Shown: one piece after another, positions 1 through 9,617 of the stretch
Numbering within the stretch: the first letter of the stretch is position 1
How the letters are laid out: every line of letters starts with the position of its first letter
Origin: Psychroflexus sp. ALD_RP9
Lineage (GTDB): Bacteria; Bacteroidota; Bacteroidia; Flavobacteriales; Flavobacteriaceae
NCBI RefSeq assembly: GCF_017311165.1
Contig: NZ_CP062973.1
Coordinates: 930,001-994,000 of the forward strand
Direction of reading: 5' to 3'
DNA length: 64,000 bases
Notes under the pieces: generated by a model
What the model was told of the DNA's origin: nothing
Databases searched by the model: none
What the model saw: only the letters and a program-made list of their open reading frames with translations
Translations under genes and position numbers: made by a program

Positions 1-1
1 T

Positions 2-661
2 GGAAATCGATTTATAAATATAGATGATGAAAATGCCGATTTTTTAAATCAGAATCTAAATTTAAGAGAAATCTACATGTACGATATAGATGGCGGAGAA
101 GTACATATTGAATTTAGTCAGTTAGATGTGAGTCAACTTGAGTTACTTGAATATGTAGACATAAGAGGTAATGGAGAAAGACAGCTTATCATTGATAATC
201 CTAATTTTAACTACTCAGGAATTACGATAGATATTCGCGCAAATAATTTATTAAGACCTTCAGCCGAAAATTCTTTAGATTCAAATTCTATTACGAATCA
301 CACTTGCATCAAAGTTAATCACCCTGAAGATGCCAATAACCAAAATACACCTTATGATACATGGACGATTATTGATAATGAATTTACATCTTATAGTTTT
401 TCATCTAATTGTAATTTGAGCCAAACAAATATTGAAATGCCTAACGATATCTTTATTTATCCAAATCCAGTTAAAGATGTATTAAAATTTAGCAACCCAC
501 ATCAAATTGAGATTAACCATGTTGAAGTGTTTGATATCAATGGAAAATCTGTCATCACTTTTGATGATCCCAATCAAAAAATTAATTTGAGTAATCTAAA
601 AAGCGGTCTATACTTTATCAACATTAATTATATCTTACATCTAAAATTTCTTAAGCAATAA
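2..661 (+). CDS. 3' part of a T9SS type A sorting-domain protein
   Basis: This is the end of a larger secreted or surface protein. The reading frame is open to the left window edge, so the methionine at 77 is probably internal and the true start lies outside. The last ~70 residues form a typical Por secretion system type A sorting domain: a YPNPVKD motif, then FDINGK and LKSGLYFININ. This domain directs export through the outer membrane by the type IX system. The upstream part has SQLDVSQLELLEYVDIRGN-like strands, consistent with a beta-rich repeat, but the family of the passenger cannot be named. It converges with the peptidase operon to the right, and a shared hairpin terminator follows the stop. 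Confidence 0.8.
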   Translation, partial: GNRFINIDDENADFLNQNLNLREIYMYDIDGGEVHIEFSQLDVSQLELLEYVDIRGNGERQLIIDNPNFNYSGITIDIRANNLLRPSAENSLDSNSITNHTCIKVNHPEDANNQNTPYDTWTIIDNEFTSYSFSSNCNLSQTNIEMPNDIFIYPNPVKDVLKFSNPHQIEINHVEVFDINGKSVITFDDPNQKINLSNLKSGLYFININYILHLKFLKQ

Positions 662-673
662 CTTAAGTAAAAC

Positions 674-704
674 AAAAAAGCTTCCAAAACTGGAAGCTTT
701 TTTT
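674..704. terminator. Bidirectional intrinsic terminator
   Basis: A 13-bp stem (674-686 with 691-703, core AAGCTTCCA/TGGAAGCTT) closes a 4-nt loop and is flanked by A and T runs on both sides. It sits between the convergent T9SS gene and the M1 peptidase gene, so it can serve both strands. Confidence 0.85.
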
Positions 705-728
705 GATAAAATTATACTAGCTTAAAAC

Positions 729-2561
729 TTATTCTTCCATAACTTTTACATTATTAGAGCGATCAACATCAGCCATAAGTTGGCTTGGGTCAATTTCGAT
801 CTTAGTTACAGCATAATTTGTAACTGGCAACTCTAATTTGTATGTTGGGTAAGCCCAAGGCCAATCTTCTTCAACTGTTTCAAAGCCAGGTTTTTCCCAG
901 CGCATAATACGTAAAGGAATATAAAATAACTGCTTAGAACCATCTTTATAAGTCAATTCGACTTCAATTGGCATAGGCATCAAGCCTTTTCTTTCTAGAT
1001 TTATTACAATTGTGTTTTGTGTCACATCATTAGAAACTGAAGCAATAGAATAATCAACTTTGTTAGTAGTTCTCGTCCAATCATTTAGATACCAACTCAA
1101 TTCTGCGCCACTAACCTTTTCAGCAACACGAATAAAATCGTTTGGTGTTGGGTGTTTAAACTTCCATTCATTGTAGTAGCGTTTAATCGTTTGGTCAAGT
1201 AAATCTTCACCTATGATATAGCCTAATTGTGCCATAAACACAGCACCTTTTGAATAAGCTGAAATACCATAAGCTTGATTGTATTGATAACGATCGGCAT
1301 GTGTTGTTTGTGGTTGTTCGAAGCCTGAATTAGCTAAACTCACATAACCTCTATAAGTTCGATCAAATGGAAATTCAGGATTGTTGTTCATGACCTCATT
1401 TTCAGCTAAAGTTGAAATATAGGTTGTAAAACCTTCATCCATCCATTCGTGTTGTGCTTCATCAGTAGCTAAAAGGTGTTGAAACCAAGCATGCGCCATT
1501 TCATGAGCAGTTACTCCAACTAAACTTCCAAAACTGCGTTCACCTGTAATTAATGTACACATGGCATATTCCATACCGCCATCACCACCTTGCATAACCG
1601 AATACTGTTCGTAAGGATATTGGCCAATATGCTTATTGAAAAACAAAAGTAAATCCTCAGTTTTAGACTGAAGGTTTTCCCAATTATCTTTTATTTTTTT
1701 ATTGTCCTTGTATAAGAAATGAAGCGTAGTACCATCACTAGCCACACGTTTATCGTGAATATAGTCTGGATCTGCGGCCCAAGTGAAATCATGTACATTG
1801 GGTGCAACAAAATGCCAAGTTAAAGTTTTACCTTTTCGTTTTACTTTAGTGCCTTCATCTTGATAGCCATAGCCAACTTCATTAGGATTTTGGATATAAC
1901 CTGAGCCACCTAAAATATAGTCTTTATCGATGGTGATTTTTACATCAAAATTTCCCCAAACACTATGAAATTCTCGACCAATATAAGGATCTGCATGCCA
2001 ACCTTCGAAATCGTATTCAGCTAATTTTGGATACCATTGCGTCATGGAAAGAGCAACACCTTCAGCATTATTTCGACCTGAACGTCTAATCTGAACTGGA
2101 ACTTGACCTTTAAAATTCATGTCTAAAGTTGTGCTTTCTCCAGGTAAAATTGGGTTGGCTAACTTAACTTCTAAAACTGTTCCAGCGACTTCATAAGCAA
2201 CTTCTTGACCATCTTGATAAAGAGAGTTAACTTTCATAAAACCGATTTCATCATCTTTAAGTTTTGAAATTCGATCGCCAACTCTTGGATCTGGATCTTT
2301 AATTGTTCTTGAACGAACATCCATCTCACTACCTGGCTGAAAAGCATTAAAATAAAGGTGATAAAAAACTTGAGTTAAAGTATCTGGTGAGTTATTAGTA
2401 TATACTAGTTCTTGCTCACCATCATATTGATAATTTTCTACATCAAAGTCAACCTCCATCGTATAATTGACACTTTGCTGCCAATAGTTTGTGTTATTTC
2501 GCTGAGCAAAATTTAAAGTTGACCATAAACAAAGACTTAAAATTAAAAGTTGTTTAAACAT
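729..2561 (-). CDS. M1 family metallopeptidase, exported
   Basis: A zinc aminopeptidase-like protein of the M1 (gluzincin) family. The sequence shows the exopeptidase-type motif GGMEYA (residues 328-333), the zinc motif HEMAH (353-357) and the downstream zinc ligand in MDEGFT (Glu376). A Sec signal peptide (MFKQLLILSLCLWSTLNFAQ) is cleaved near FAQ, so the enzyme acts outside the cytoplasm, probably on peptides in the periplasm or at the surface. I chose the ATG at 2561, because it opens directly with the signal peptide and leaves a 4-nt gap to the preceding gene. The longer reading from 2582 would overlap that gene and add a polar extension. It is the last gene of an S8-M1 pair and likely cotranscribed with it. 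Confidence 0.88.
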   Translation of the reverse strand: MFKQLLILSLCLWSTLNFAQRNNTNYWQQSVNYTMEVDFDVENYQYDGEQELVYTNNSPDTLTQVFYHLYFNAFQPGSEMDVRSRTIKDPDPRVGDRISKLKDDEIGFMKVNSLYQDGQEVAYEVAGTVLEVKLANPILPGESTTLDMNFKGQVPVQIRRSGRNNAEGVALSMTQWYPKLAEYDFEGWHADPYIGREFHSVWGNFDVKITIDKDYILGGSGYIQNPNEVGYGYQDEGTKVKRKGKTLTWHFVAPNVHDFTWAADPDYIHDKRVASDGTTLHFLYKDNKKIKDNWENLQSKTEDLLLFFNKHIGQYPYEQYSVMQGGDGGMEYAMCTLITGERSFGSLVGVTAHEMAHAWFQHLLATDEAQHEWMDEGFTTYISTLAENEVMNNNPEFPFDRTYRGYVSLANSGFEQPQTTHADRYQYNQAYGISAYSKGAVFMAQLGYIIGEDLLDQTIKRYYNEWKFKHPTPNDFIRVAEKVSGAELSWYLNDWTRTTNKVDYSIASVSNDVTQNTIVINLERKGLMPMPIEVELTYKDGSKQLFYIPLRIMRWEKPGFETVEEDWPWAYPTYKLELPVTNYAVTKIEIDPSQLMADVDRSNNVKVMEE

Positions 2562-2565
2562 AAGT

Positions 2566-4242
2566 TTATAGTTTTGAAGCATAAATTAAGGCATTATACA
2601 TATTTACCATTTTGCCAGACTTTGAAAGCTCATTAAAAGCCTTTTTATTTTCTGGGTCTCCACCAACATTCACTAGCATTGAAGAAGATAAACCACTATT
2701 CATGATAGCTTCTTTAACTTGTGCAGCCGTTAATTTTGGATATAAAGAACGAATCATCGCAGCAACTCCAGCAACATTTGGTGATGCCATTGAAGTACCT
2801 TGTAAAAACTCGTATTTATCTAAAGGAACTGTTGAATAAATGGCAGAGCCAGGTGCAAAGACATCAACATCATCTTTTCCGTAATTAGAAAAACTTGAAA
2901 CTAAGTTTTCGCTGTAGCTTGGTGTAATAGAACCAACATTAATAAAGTTATTAGCAATTTCAGAAGTTTGCCCAGGCCATTCATCATTAGGGTAAACACG
3001 GTTTTCATCTAAATCAATACCTTCGTTTCCTGCTGCATTAACAATTAAAACATCGTTTTCTTCTGCATACTTAATAGCATCGTTTACCCAATCTGTGTGT
3101 GTTGAAAAGTATTTTCCGAAAGAGGTATTAATTACTTTTGCGCCGTTATCTACTGCATAACGAATACCTAAAGCAATGTCTTTATCGTACTCATCACCAT
3201 CTGGAACAGCACGAACACTCATGATTTTTACATTTGAAGCAGCACCGCTCATTCCTACATCGTTTTGACGTGATGCTGCTATAATACCTGCGACATGGGT
3301 TCCATGTCTAGCATCTGCTTTTTTTGGGTCTGGTCCTGTAACTTGGTTATTTCCGTAGTATTTAGTTGACCAATCGTCTGGATTATCACCTAATTTTTCA
3401 GCACGTGCGTTTAAATCAAGGTTGTAATGATAATCTAGCTGACTTTGGAAATAATTTATACCACCATCTAACTGTTCGATAGCTGCAGAAATATCTTCAC
3501 CAACATTGTTCATAATATTAAGCATAAACATTTTTTGTTGAGATAATGCTGCATCATTGGTTTCGAGTGCTTTAAGATTTTCGATGGTTAGTGGTTTACC
3601 TTTAAGTGAGTCAGTTAAGTTTACTTGAGCGACTTCAACTTGTTTTTTTAGACCTTTGTAATAATCTGAATTCTGCTTAGCTTTTTGAACATCTTCATCG
3701 AATTCAGCTTTGGCTTTCATGTACATTTCGTACTCGGCTTTATTTTCAGCTGAAATATCTTCAGCTGTTTTACCATCGTACTTAGACTTAAGGTCACGAA
3801 CAATTCTTGTTTTTTCAAGATTTTCTTCAACAATATCTCCTAAGAAATTCCAACCGTAAACATCATCTACATAACCATTTTTATCATCATCAATATTATT
3901 ATTTGGTATTTCATCTTCATTAACCCAAAGTACGTCTTTTAAATCTTCGTGTTCAATGTCTATACCACTATCAACAACCGCAACAATTACTGTTTCGCCT
4001 TCATAATCCTTGATGAGTTCTTCATAAGCGCGATTAATACTCATTCCGGGAATAGTATCGGTCAATAAGTCTAATGACGACCATGATTTACGCTGATTTT
4101 CGTCTAGTTGAGAAACCTTTGTTGTTTCGTTATTCTGATTATTTAAAGCTGATGCTTCAAATTTAGGGCCGCTAGCACAGCCAACTAATAACCCAGATGC
4201 AAGTATAAAGCCTGTGGTTTTTTTAATTGAATTTATATTCAT
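2566..4242 (-). CDS. S8 family subtilisin-like serine peptidase, lipoprotein
   Basis: A subtilisin-type protease. The catalytic triad is visible as Asp91 (VVDSGID), His313 (RHGTHVAG) and Ser484 (GTSMASP). The N-terminus is a lipoprotein signal with lipobox LLVGC, so the protein should be membrane-anchored outside the cytoplasm. The spacing between Asp and His is about 220 residues, much longer than the few dozen usual for compact subtilisins. This segment (about residues 130-300) is Lys/Glu-rich and probably helical. The gene lies 9 nt downstream of the MBL hydrolase gene and 4 nt upstream of the M1 peptidase, which suggests a small hydrolase operon. The family assignment is secure; the substrate is unknown. 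Confidence 0.9.
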   Translation of the reverse strand: MNINSIKKTTGFILASGLLVGCASGPKFEASALNNQNNETTKVSQLDENQRKSWSSLDLLTDTIPGMSINRAYEELIKDYEGETVIVAVVDSGIDIEHEDLKDVLWVNEDEIPNNNIDDDKNGYVDDVYGWNFLGDIVEENLEKTRIVRDLKSKYDGKTAEDISAENKAEYEMYMKAKAEFDEDVQKAKQNSDYYKGLKKQVEVAQVNLTDSLKGKPLTIENLKALETNDAALSQQKMFMLNIMNNVGEDISAAIEQLDGGINYFQSQLDYHYNLDLNARAEKLGDNPDDWSTKYYGNNQVTGPDPKKADARHGTHVAGIIAASRQNDVGMSGAASNVKIMSVRAVPDGDEYDKDIALGIRYAVDNGAKVINTSFGKYFSTHTDWVNDAIKYAEENDVLIVNAAGNEGIDLDENRVYPNDEWPGQTSEIANNFINVGSITPSYSENLVSSFSNYGKDDVDVFAPGSAIYSTVPLDKYEFLQGTSMASPNVAGVAAMIRSLYPKLTAAQVKEAIMNSGLSSSMLVNVGGDPENKKAFNELSKSGKMVNMYNALIYASKL

Positions 4243-4251
4243 GATAAAAGA

Positions 4252-5109
4252 TTAATTAAATAATTCGTTAAATGTATAGGTGTTGTGGTGTCGTGCACCC
4301 TTTTCAGTATCTTTAAGTGTAATGATTTCATTATGCGCATCATGCTCTAAAAACAAGAAGTAATCATTATTAACAGCTTCTTCGAGAAATTCTTTTTTCT
4401 CTTTTAGAGTTAACAAAGGCCTTGTGTCATAACCCATCACAAAAGGTAGCGGCACATGACCAGCAGTTGGAAGTAAATCGGCTGCAAAAACAAGTTTTTT
4501 TCCTTTGTAGTTAATAATAGGTATCATTTGTTTGTCGGTATGGCCATCTACAAATAAAACTTCAAAACCAAGCTCATCATAGAAATGACGTTTTTGGCTT
4601 CGCTGTAAAAATTCAAGCTGTCCTGCTTCCTGCATGGGCAAAAGATTCTCTTTTAAGAAAGAAGCTTTTTCTCGATCGTTAGGATTTATAGCCCAATCCC
4701 AATGCTCTTTATTGGTCCAAAACTTAGCATTTTTAAAAGCTGGCTCATAACCAGTTCGGTCTTTATTCCACTGAACACTACCACCACAATGGTCAAAATG
4801 AAGATGCGTCATAAAAACGTCTGTAATATCATCACGAGTAAACCCTTTTGCTTTCAATGATTTATCTAAGCTGTGGTTGCCCCAGCGATAATAATAACTA
4901 AAAAACTTTTCGCTTTGTTTATCGCCCAAGCCTGTATCTATTAAAATAAGGCGCTTGCCATTTTCTATAAGTAAGCTTGTGGCTGCAATATCAATCATGT
5001 TATTCGAGTCGGCAGGATTAGTCCTTTGCCATAAAGATTTTGGTACTACGCCAAACATAGCGCCTCCATCAAGCTTAAAATTTCCTGTTTCAATAGGATG
5101 TAAGGTCAT
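4252..5109 (-). CDS. MBL-fold metallo-hydrolase
   Basis: A metallo-beta-lactamase-fold hydrolase of 285 residues. The metal-binding signature THLHFDH is at residues 101-107, with further likely ligands in DGHTD and in FAADL. There is no signal peptide or membrane segment, so it is probably cytoplasmic. Its overall architecture resembles the quorum-quenching lactonase / AttM-like branch of the superfamily, but members of this fold act on many esters, thioesters and lactones, so no substrate is assigned. It is the first gene of the minus-strand group that continues with the S8 and M1 peptidases, and is divergent from the antiporter gene to its right. Confidence 0.85.
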   Translation of the reverse strand: MTLHPIETGNFKLDGGAMFGVVPKSLWQRTNPADSNNMIDIAATSLLIENGKRLILIDTGLGDKQSEKFFSYYYRWGNHSLDKSLKAKGFTRDDITDVFMTHLHFDHCGGSVQWNKDRTGYEPAFKNAKFWTNKEHWDWAINPNDREKASFLKENLLPMQEAGQLEFLQRSQKRHFYDELGFEVLFVDGHTDKQMIPIINYKGKKLVFAADLLPTAGHVPLPFVMGYDTRPLLTLKEKKEFLEEAVNNDYFLFLEHDAHNEIITLKDTEKGARHHNTYTFNELFN

Positions 5110-5202
5110 ACAAATAGTTTAAATTGCAAAATACTAAAACTGTCTTAACTATAGCTTTCATATAATTTGAATTATGCTATTTTTAACAACAAAATTTTAA
5201 CA

Positions 5203-7065
5203 ATGGTAGAATTAGCAGGAATTATAATTTTAGGTATCATGGCACAATGGTTTGCTTGGCGGTTTAAAATTCCAGCTATTTTACCCTTAATTTTAATTGG
5301 TTTGCTTGTTGGGCCAATAGCTACACTATTCACCGAAAATGGAACTAAACTAATAGAACCCATCTGGAATGGTGAATCTGGATTGTTTCCTGGAGAAAGT
5401 CTATTCTATTTCGTTTCATTAGCCATTAGTATAATTTTATTTGAAGGTGGTTTGACTTTACGCCGTGGAGAAATATTAAATGTTGGTCCTGTAATTGTAA
5501 AGTTAATTACGGTTGCCGTTGCTATAACATTTGTTGGTGCTGGTATTGCTGCCCACTTTATTCTTGGTCTTAGTTGGCAAATTTCATTATTGTTTTCGGC
5601 ACTGATTATTGTAACCGGACCAACGGTAATATCTCCCATTCTCAGGAACATACCACTTAAGAAAGATGTTTCTGCAATTTTAAAATGGGAAGGTATTTTA
5701 ATTGATCCTATTGGTGCATTAATTTCGGTTTTAGTATTTGAATTTATTATGGCTGGTCAAGGTGAAGCTTACACAACAACAGCTTTAATCGAGTTTGGAA
5801 AAATTGTTTTATTTGGTTTTACGTTTGGTTTTACTTTTGCCCATGCCTTAGCTTTTGCGATAAAGAAGAAGGTAATCCCGCATTACTTATTAAACGTTTT
5901 TACTTTAGCAACTGTCTTAGGTGTTTTTGTTTTAGCAGATCATTTTGCTCATGAAAGCGGCCTTTTAGCGGTTGTTGTAATGGGTATTATCATGGGAAAT
6001 ACCAACTTACCTAATTTAAAAGAACTTCTGTATTTTAAAGAATCTCTGAGTGTGCTTTTAATTTCAATTTTATTTATCCTGCTTGCCGCAAATATTAATT
6101 TTGAAGATCTTATGCTGGTTTACAATTGGGAAACACTTATTCTATTTGTAGTAGTGGTATTTGTTGTAAGACCAGTTGGCGTATTTTTAAGTAGCATAAA
6201 ATCTCCTTTAAAAACCAATGAAAAAATCTTTGTGAGCTGGGTTGGACCTAGAGGAATCGTGGCTGCAGGTATTGCCTCTTTATTTGGGTTACGCTTAATG
6301 GGGCAAAACATACCAAATGCCGAATTAATAACTCCTTTAGTATTTACCGTTGTTTTGGGTACTGTTTTATTAAACGCCACAACAGCGCGCCCATTCGCTA
6401 AATTAATAGGTGTATATCTAACAGATTCAAAAGGTATTTTAATTGTGGGCTCTTCCTCATTTTCGCGTCTTATCGCTAAATATCTTATCGACAATAACCG
6501 CCATGTAGTTATCGTCGATAATAACAAAAGCAACATCGAAAACGCTAAAAAAATGGGTATTGACGCTATTAACTCTAATATTTATTCTGAAGATTTAATC
6601 GATAACATAGAGCTTAGCGATGTTGGTTACTTGATGGCGCTTACAGGAAATGCATCTGTAAACAAAAAAGCTATTGAGAACTTTGCAAAAAATTTTGGTG
6701 AACACGGAACCTTCAGAGTAATCTCTTCTGAAGAAATGGAAAACCCTGAAGAAAATCCTAAAGAAGGCTTATTTTCTCATACAGATGATTACATAAAATT
6801 AGTAAATTTAACAAGACGTTACCCTAAAATTCATGAAATTGAACTTAATTCAAAAGAGCATTATAACGGCTTAATTGAAATAAGTAAAGGAAATAGCGAT
6901 ATTATTCCGTTGTTTATTAAAGACAATGAAGGTAATCTTGAAATTATACCTTCAGACAGTACTTCGGTTGAAGTTGCCGAGGATGATAAACTAGTTTACC
7001 TCGGCAAAGAGTTTGAAAAAGAAAACTCTGACGAAGTCTTAGAAGAAAATACACTAAAAGCCTAA
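5203..7065 (+). CDS. Cation:proton antiporter (CPA1/NhaP type) with C-terminal TrkA-N domain
   Basis: A membrane antiporter that exchanges Na+ or K+ for protons. About 12 hydrophobic segments fill residues 1-390, with family motifs GPTVISPIL, GILIDPIGAL and WVGPRGIVAAG. A cytoplasmic Rossmann-type TrkA-N domain follows (GILIVGSSSFSRLIAKYLI, then VIVDNN), and a short TrkA-C-like end (VAEDDKLVYLG). The nucleotide domain implies ligand gating. I chose the ATG at 5203, since the longer reading starts at a TTG and adds a stretch unlike the family. Downstream by 19 nt is dprA, so the two may share a transcript although their functions are unrelated. Confidence 0.9.
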   Translation: MVELAGIIILGIMAQWFAWRFKIPAILPLILIGLLVGPIATLFTENGTKLIEPIWNGESGLFPGESLFYFVSLAISIILFEGGLTLRRGEILNVGPVIVKLITVAVAITFVGAGIAAHFILGLSWQISLLFSALIIVTGPTVISPILRNIPLKKDVSAILKWEGILIDPIGALISVLVFEFIMAGQGEAYTTTALIEFGKIVLFGFTFGFTFAHALAFAIKKKVIPHYLLNVFTLATVLGVFVLADHFAHESGLLAVVVMGIIMGNTNLPNLKELLYFKESLSVLLISILFILLAANINFEDLMLVYNWETLILFVVVVFVVRPVGVFLSSIKSPLKTNEKIFVSWVGPRGIVAAGIASLFGLRLMGQNIPNAELITPLVFTVVLGTVLLNATTARPFAKLIGVYLTDSKGILIVGSSSFSRLIAKYLIDNNRHVVIVDNNKSNIENAKKMGIDAINSNIYSEDLIDNIELSDVGYLMALTGNASVNKKAIENFAKNFGEHGTFRVISSEEMENPEENPKEGLFSHTDDYIKLVNLTRRYPKIHEIELNSKEHYNGLIEISKGNSDIIPLFIKDNEGNLEIIPSDSTSVEVAEDDKLVYLGKEFEKENSDEVLEENTLKA

Positions 7066-7084
7066 CCACCAATGATTATATTTT

Positions 7085-8191
7085 ATGAACAGCGAAGAAT
7101 TGCAATACCTCATCGCCCTAAAGCAAATTCCTAATGTAGGCGATGCTACTGCCAAAAAATTAATTCAACATTTTGGCTCTGCTAAAGCAGTTTTTTCAGC
7201 CAGCAATACCGACTTACTCGCCGTAAATGGTTTTGGTCAACATAAACTCAAACAATTTAAAGACCCAAGTTATTTAAAACTCGCAGAAGAAGAAGTCCGA
7301 TTTATTGAAGAAGAGCAAATACAAGTAACTTACTTCAAAGACAAAAGTTATCCGCAAAACTTAAAGCACTGCATAGATGGCCCAGTTATTCTTTTTCAAA
7401 AAGGCAATATTGATCTTCAAAAGCAACATATAATTAGTATTGTAGGTACCCGACAAATCACAAGCAGTGGTGTAAACTTTTGTGAAAAACTTATTGAAAC
7501 CTTAGCACCATTAAAACCTGTAATTATTTCAGGATTTGCCTATGGTGCAGATATTTGCGCCCATAAAAAAGCCTTAGATTTAAATTTACAAACCGTAGCC
7601 GTTTTGGCTCATGGACTAAATACACTTTATCCTAAAGCGCACAAAAAATTCGAAGCTAGCATACTAAAGAACGGCGGATTTATGACTGATTTTTGCAGTT
7701 ATCAAAATTTTGATCGTAATAATTTTTTAGGTCGTAATCGTATTATTGCTGGCCTAAGTGAAGCAACAATAGTCATTGAAAGTGCCGAGAAAGGCGGCTC
7801 TCTAGTCACAGCTGATATAGCTAACTCCTATAATCGTGAAGTCTTTGCTGTTCCTGGCAGACCCACAGATAAGTTTAGTAAAGGCTGTAATAACCTCATT
7901 AAAAAACAACAAGCGCATGTCCTAACCGAACCCGCAGATGTTATTTACATGCTCAATTGGGATTTAGAAGAACAAAAACAAGTTCAACAAACTGAATTAT
8001 TTGTCGAGCTTACAACTGAGGAAGAAATATGCATCAATACTTTAAAAGAACAACCTAAAATTGAACTTGATGAAATTTGCAGATTAACCAAACTCCCAAG
8101 TTATAAAATTGCACCAATTTTACTAAATTTGGAGCTAAAAGGTTTAGTAAGACCTTTACCAGGAAAATTATATGAAATCATAAATTATTAG
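7085..8191 (+). CDS. dprA: DNA processing protein DprA (Smf)
   Basis: A single-strand DNA binding protein that loads RecA during natural transformation and is widespread also in non-competent bacteria. An N-terminal helix-hairpin-helix region (IPNVGDATAKKLIQHFG) precedes the Rossmann-like DprA core, with VGTRQITSSG, SGFAYGADICAH and GRNRIIAGLS...EKGGSLVTADIA. The last ~65 residues look like the DprA winged-helix domain (EEEICINTLKEQP). The 368-residue length fits the Bacteroidetes form. The window also encodes a ComEC homologue at 48-50 kb, so two parts of a DNA uptake route are present. The next gene starts after a 1-nt gap. Confidence 0.95.
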   Translation: MNSEELQYLIALKQIPNVGDATAKKLIQHFGSAKAVFSASNTDLLAVNGFGQHKLKQFKDPSYLKLAEEEVRFIEEEQIQVTYFKDKSYPQNLKHCIDGPVILFQKGNIDLQKQHIISIVGTRQITSSGVNFCEKLIETLAPLKPVIISGFAYGADICAHKKALDLNLQTVAVLAHGLNTLYPKAHKKFEASILKNGGFMTDFCSYQNFDRNNFLGRNRIIAGLSEATIVIESAEKGGSLVTADIANSYNREVFAVPGRPTDKFSKGCNNLIKKQQAHVLTEPADVIYMLNWDLEEQKQVQQTELFVELTTEEEICINTLKEQPKIELDEICRLTKLPSYKIAPILLNLELKGLVRPLPGKLYEIINY

Positions 8192-8192
8192 T

Positions 8193-8630
8193 ATGAAAAT
8201 TTTATCAAAACTAGGCTTATTTAGCCTCGCTATTATTGCTTTAAGCTGTTCTAAAGAAACACCACAAGAAGTAGAAGAATTTAAAACTTTAATGGGTGAA
8301 ACAATTGAAATTCATGACGAAGTTATGCCAAAAATGAGTAGCTTAAATCAAAACATCCAAAAGCTAGACACATTAAAAAGTATAGATTCACTGAAGCAGC
8401 AACAGGCGATTAAAGACTTAAAATCAGCTCACGACCAAATGATGTCTTGGATGAAGGATTTTAGCAACACATTTTCTAGAGCTGAAATAAATCAAGGCTT
8501 ACAAACAGAAAATCTAGACAGCATAAAATTAAAATTAAACGACTTAAAAAACTTGAACAAAGAAGCTAGCGAGATGAAAAAAGCTATTTTAAATAGTTTG
8601 GAAGATGCCCAAATGCTCTTAAAAAATTAA
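8193..8630 (+). CDS. Small helical lipoprotein, function unknown
   Basis: A 145-residue protein with a lipoprotein signal (lipobox ALSC at residues ~16-19). The mature part is almost entirely predicted helix, with Lys/Asp/Leu-rich heptad-like spacing and MMSWMKDF in the middle, so it may form a coiled coil on the outer face of a membrane. Such proteins occur in flavobacteria and have been labelled as viral A-type inclusion-like, which says nothing about function. It follows dprA by 1 nt and a strong terminator lies just after it, so it is the last gene of the antiporter-dprA transcript. Confidence 0.75.
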   Translation: MKILSKLGLFSLAIIALSCSKETPQEVEEFKTLMGETIEIHDEVMPKMSSLNQNIQKLDTLKSIDSLKQQQAIKDLKSAHDQMMSWMKDFSNTFSRAEINQGLQTENLDSIKLKLNDLKNLNKEASEMKKAILNSLEDAQMLLKN

Positions 8631-8652
8631 GGTTTTAAAAAATATTTTATAT

Positions 8653-8684
8653 AAAAAAGCGACTTAAAAGTCGCTTTTTTTTTT
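8653..8684. terminator. Bidirectional intrinsic terminator
   Basis: A 13-bp stem with core GCGACTT/AAGTCGC (8653-8665 with 8668-8680) is followed by a T run reaching 8684 and preceded by an A run. It separates the small lipoprotein gene from the convergent DUF3078 gene, whose stop codon lies at its edge. Confidence 0.85.
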
Positions 8685-9582
8685 AAATCTTGAAGTTAAC
8701 ACCTACACCTAAAACTTCCCTTATTTGAAAGCCTTTAACTGCATTGTCATCATAAATAGCTTGAAAGGTAAAGTTAGTTGAAATGTATTTATTAATACTC
8801 ATCACAATGTTCATTGTGTAATCTATATCAATATTTTGAGGGTCTTCAATATAATTAGAGTATAAGTTTAGGATATTTTCCATGGTAATATCCTCCATCA
8901 GAGTAAATTTTCCATAGGCGTTAACAGACGCACCAAATTCTGTTCTAATCCAATCATTTTCATCTATACCAAAAAAATCGCCATCCTGATAGCCAGGCGT
9001 CGTTGTAAATTTTTTATTAGCAGTAATAATTCTACCTGTAACTGGAGAAAAATTAACTTTTAAATTTTCGCTTTTTTTCCAAAGAAAACCTACACCTAAC
9101 TGCGTATAGGCTGGTGATAAAAATTCAGTTTGTGTTGTTCTAAGTTCTTCGCCTGTATTTGGGTCTTCACTAAAACTGTATCCTTTGTCAAATTGAGTTC
9201 TAAAATTTAACAAAGCTGAAGCATACCATTTACTATCTTTAATTTGTCTGCCAACAACCGAATTAATTTCTAAACGGTCACTTGTTTTACGATAAAAATC
9301 TTGATCTTTTGTTTTATTAATACCGAAATCGCCTAAAAATTTGGTATCCCAAGTATAATTACCTTTCTTATAATTCAGATCATAATTTACAATGATGTTA
9401 GCCGAGTAATTTGAGGTACCACCACCTTGCCATTCGGCGTTAAACGCAGACTGATTAATAAGTAGCGAAAAGTTACCGCCAGTTGTCCAAGTAGAATCTT
9501 TTGCTGTTTGTGCTTGAGCACTAACCGAATAGCTAATTAAGCTAAGAACGATGAAGGATAATAAATTGAAGTTTTTTTTCAT
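8683..9582 (-). CDS. DUF3078 domain-containing protein, exported
   Basis: A 299-residue protein with a Sec signal peptide (MKKNFNLLSFIVLSLISYSVSAQAQ) and a DUF3078 body: WTTGGNFSLLINQSAFNAEW near the start, then alternating aromatic and polar strands typical of an outer-membrane beta barrel. It ends in VGVNFKI with an aliphatic last residue, compatible with BAM-dependent insertion. The biochemical role of the family is not known. It follows the Suf genes on the same strand after 35 nt, and a TACATTTG box in that gap may give it its own promoter. Confidence 0.85.
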   Translation of the reverse strand: MKKNFNLLSFIVLSLISYSVSAQAQTAKDSTWTTGGNFSLLINQSAFNAEWQGGGTSNYSANIIVNYDLNYKKGNYTWDTKFLGDFGINKTKDQDFYRKTSDRLEINSVVGRQIKDSKWYASALLNFRTQFDKGYSFSEDPNTGEELRTTQTEFLSPAYTQLGVGFLWKKSENLKVNFSPVTGRIITANKKFTTTPGYQDGDFFGIDENDWIRTEFGASVNAYGKFTLMEDITMENILNLYSNYIEDPQNIDIDYTMNIVMSINKYISTNFTFQAIYDDNAVKGFQIREVLGVGVNFKI

Positions 9583-9601
9583 GGTTTAAAAATTTAGAAC
9601 G

Positions 9602-9609
9602 CAAATGTA
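9602..9609 (-). promoter_or_regulatory. Candidate -7 box for the DUF3078 gene
   Basis: On the minus strand this reads TACATTTG, a perfect match to the Bacteroidetes -7 consensus TAnnTTTG, about 20 nt before the start codon. No TTG was found at the expected -33 distance, so the call rests on one box. Confidence 0.35.
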
Positions 9610-9617
9610 TTAAATTT

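Noticed and set aside
5167..5202. TTG start for the antiporter gene
   Set aside because: It would add 12 residues (with an Asn-rich part) ahead of the family start. The ATG at 5203 leads directly into the first membrane segment.
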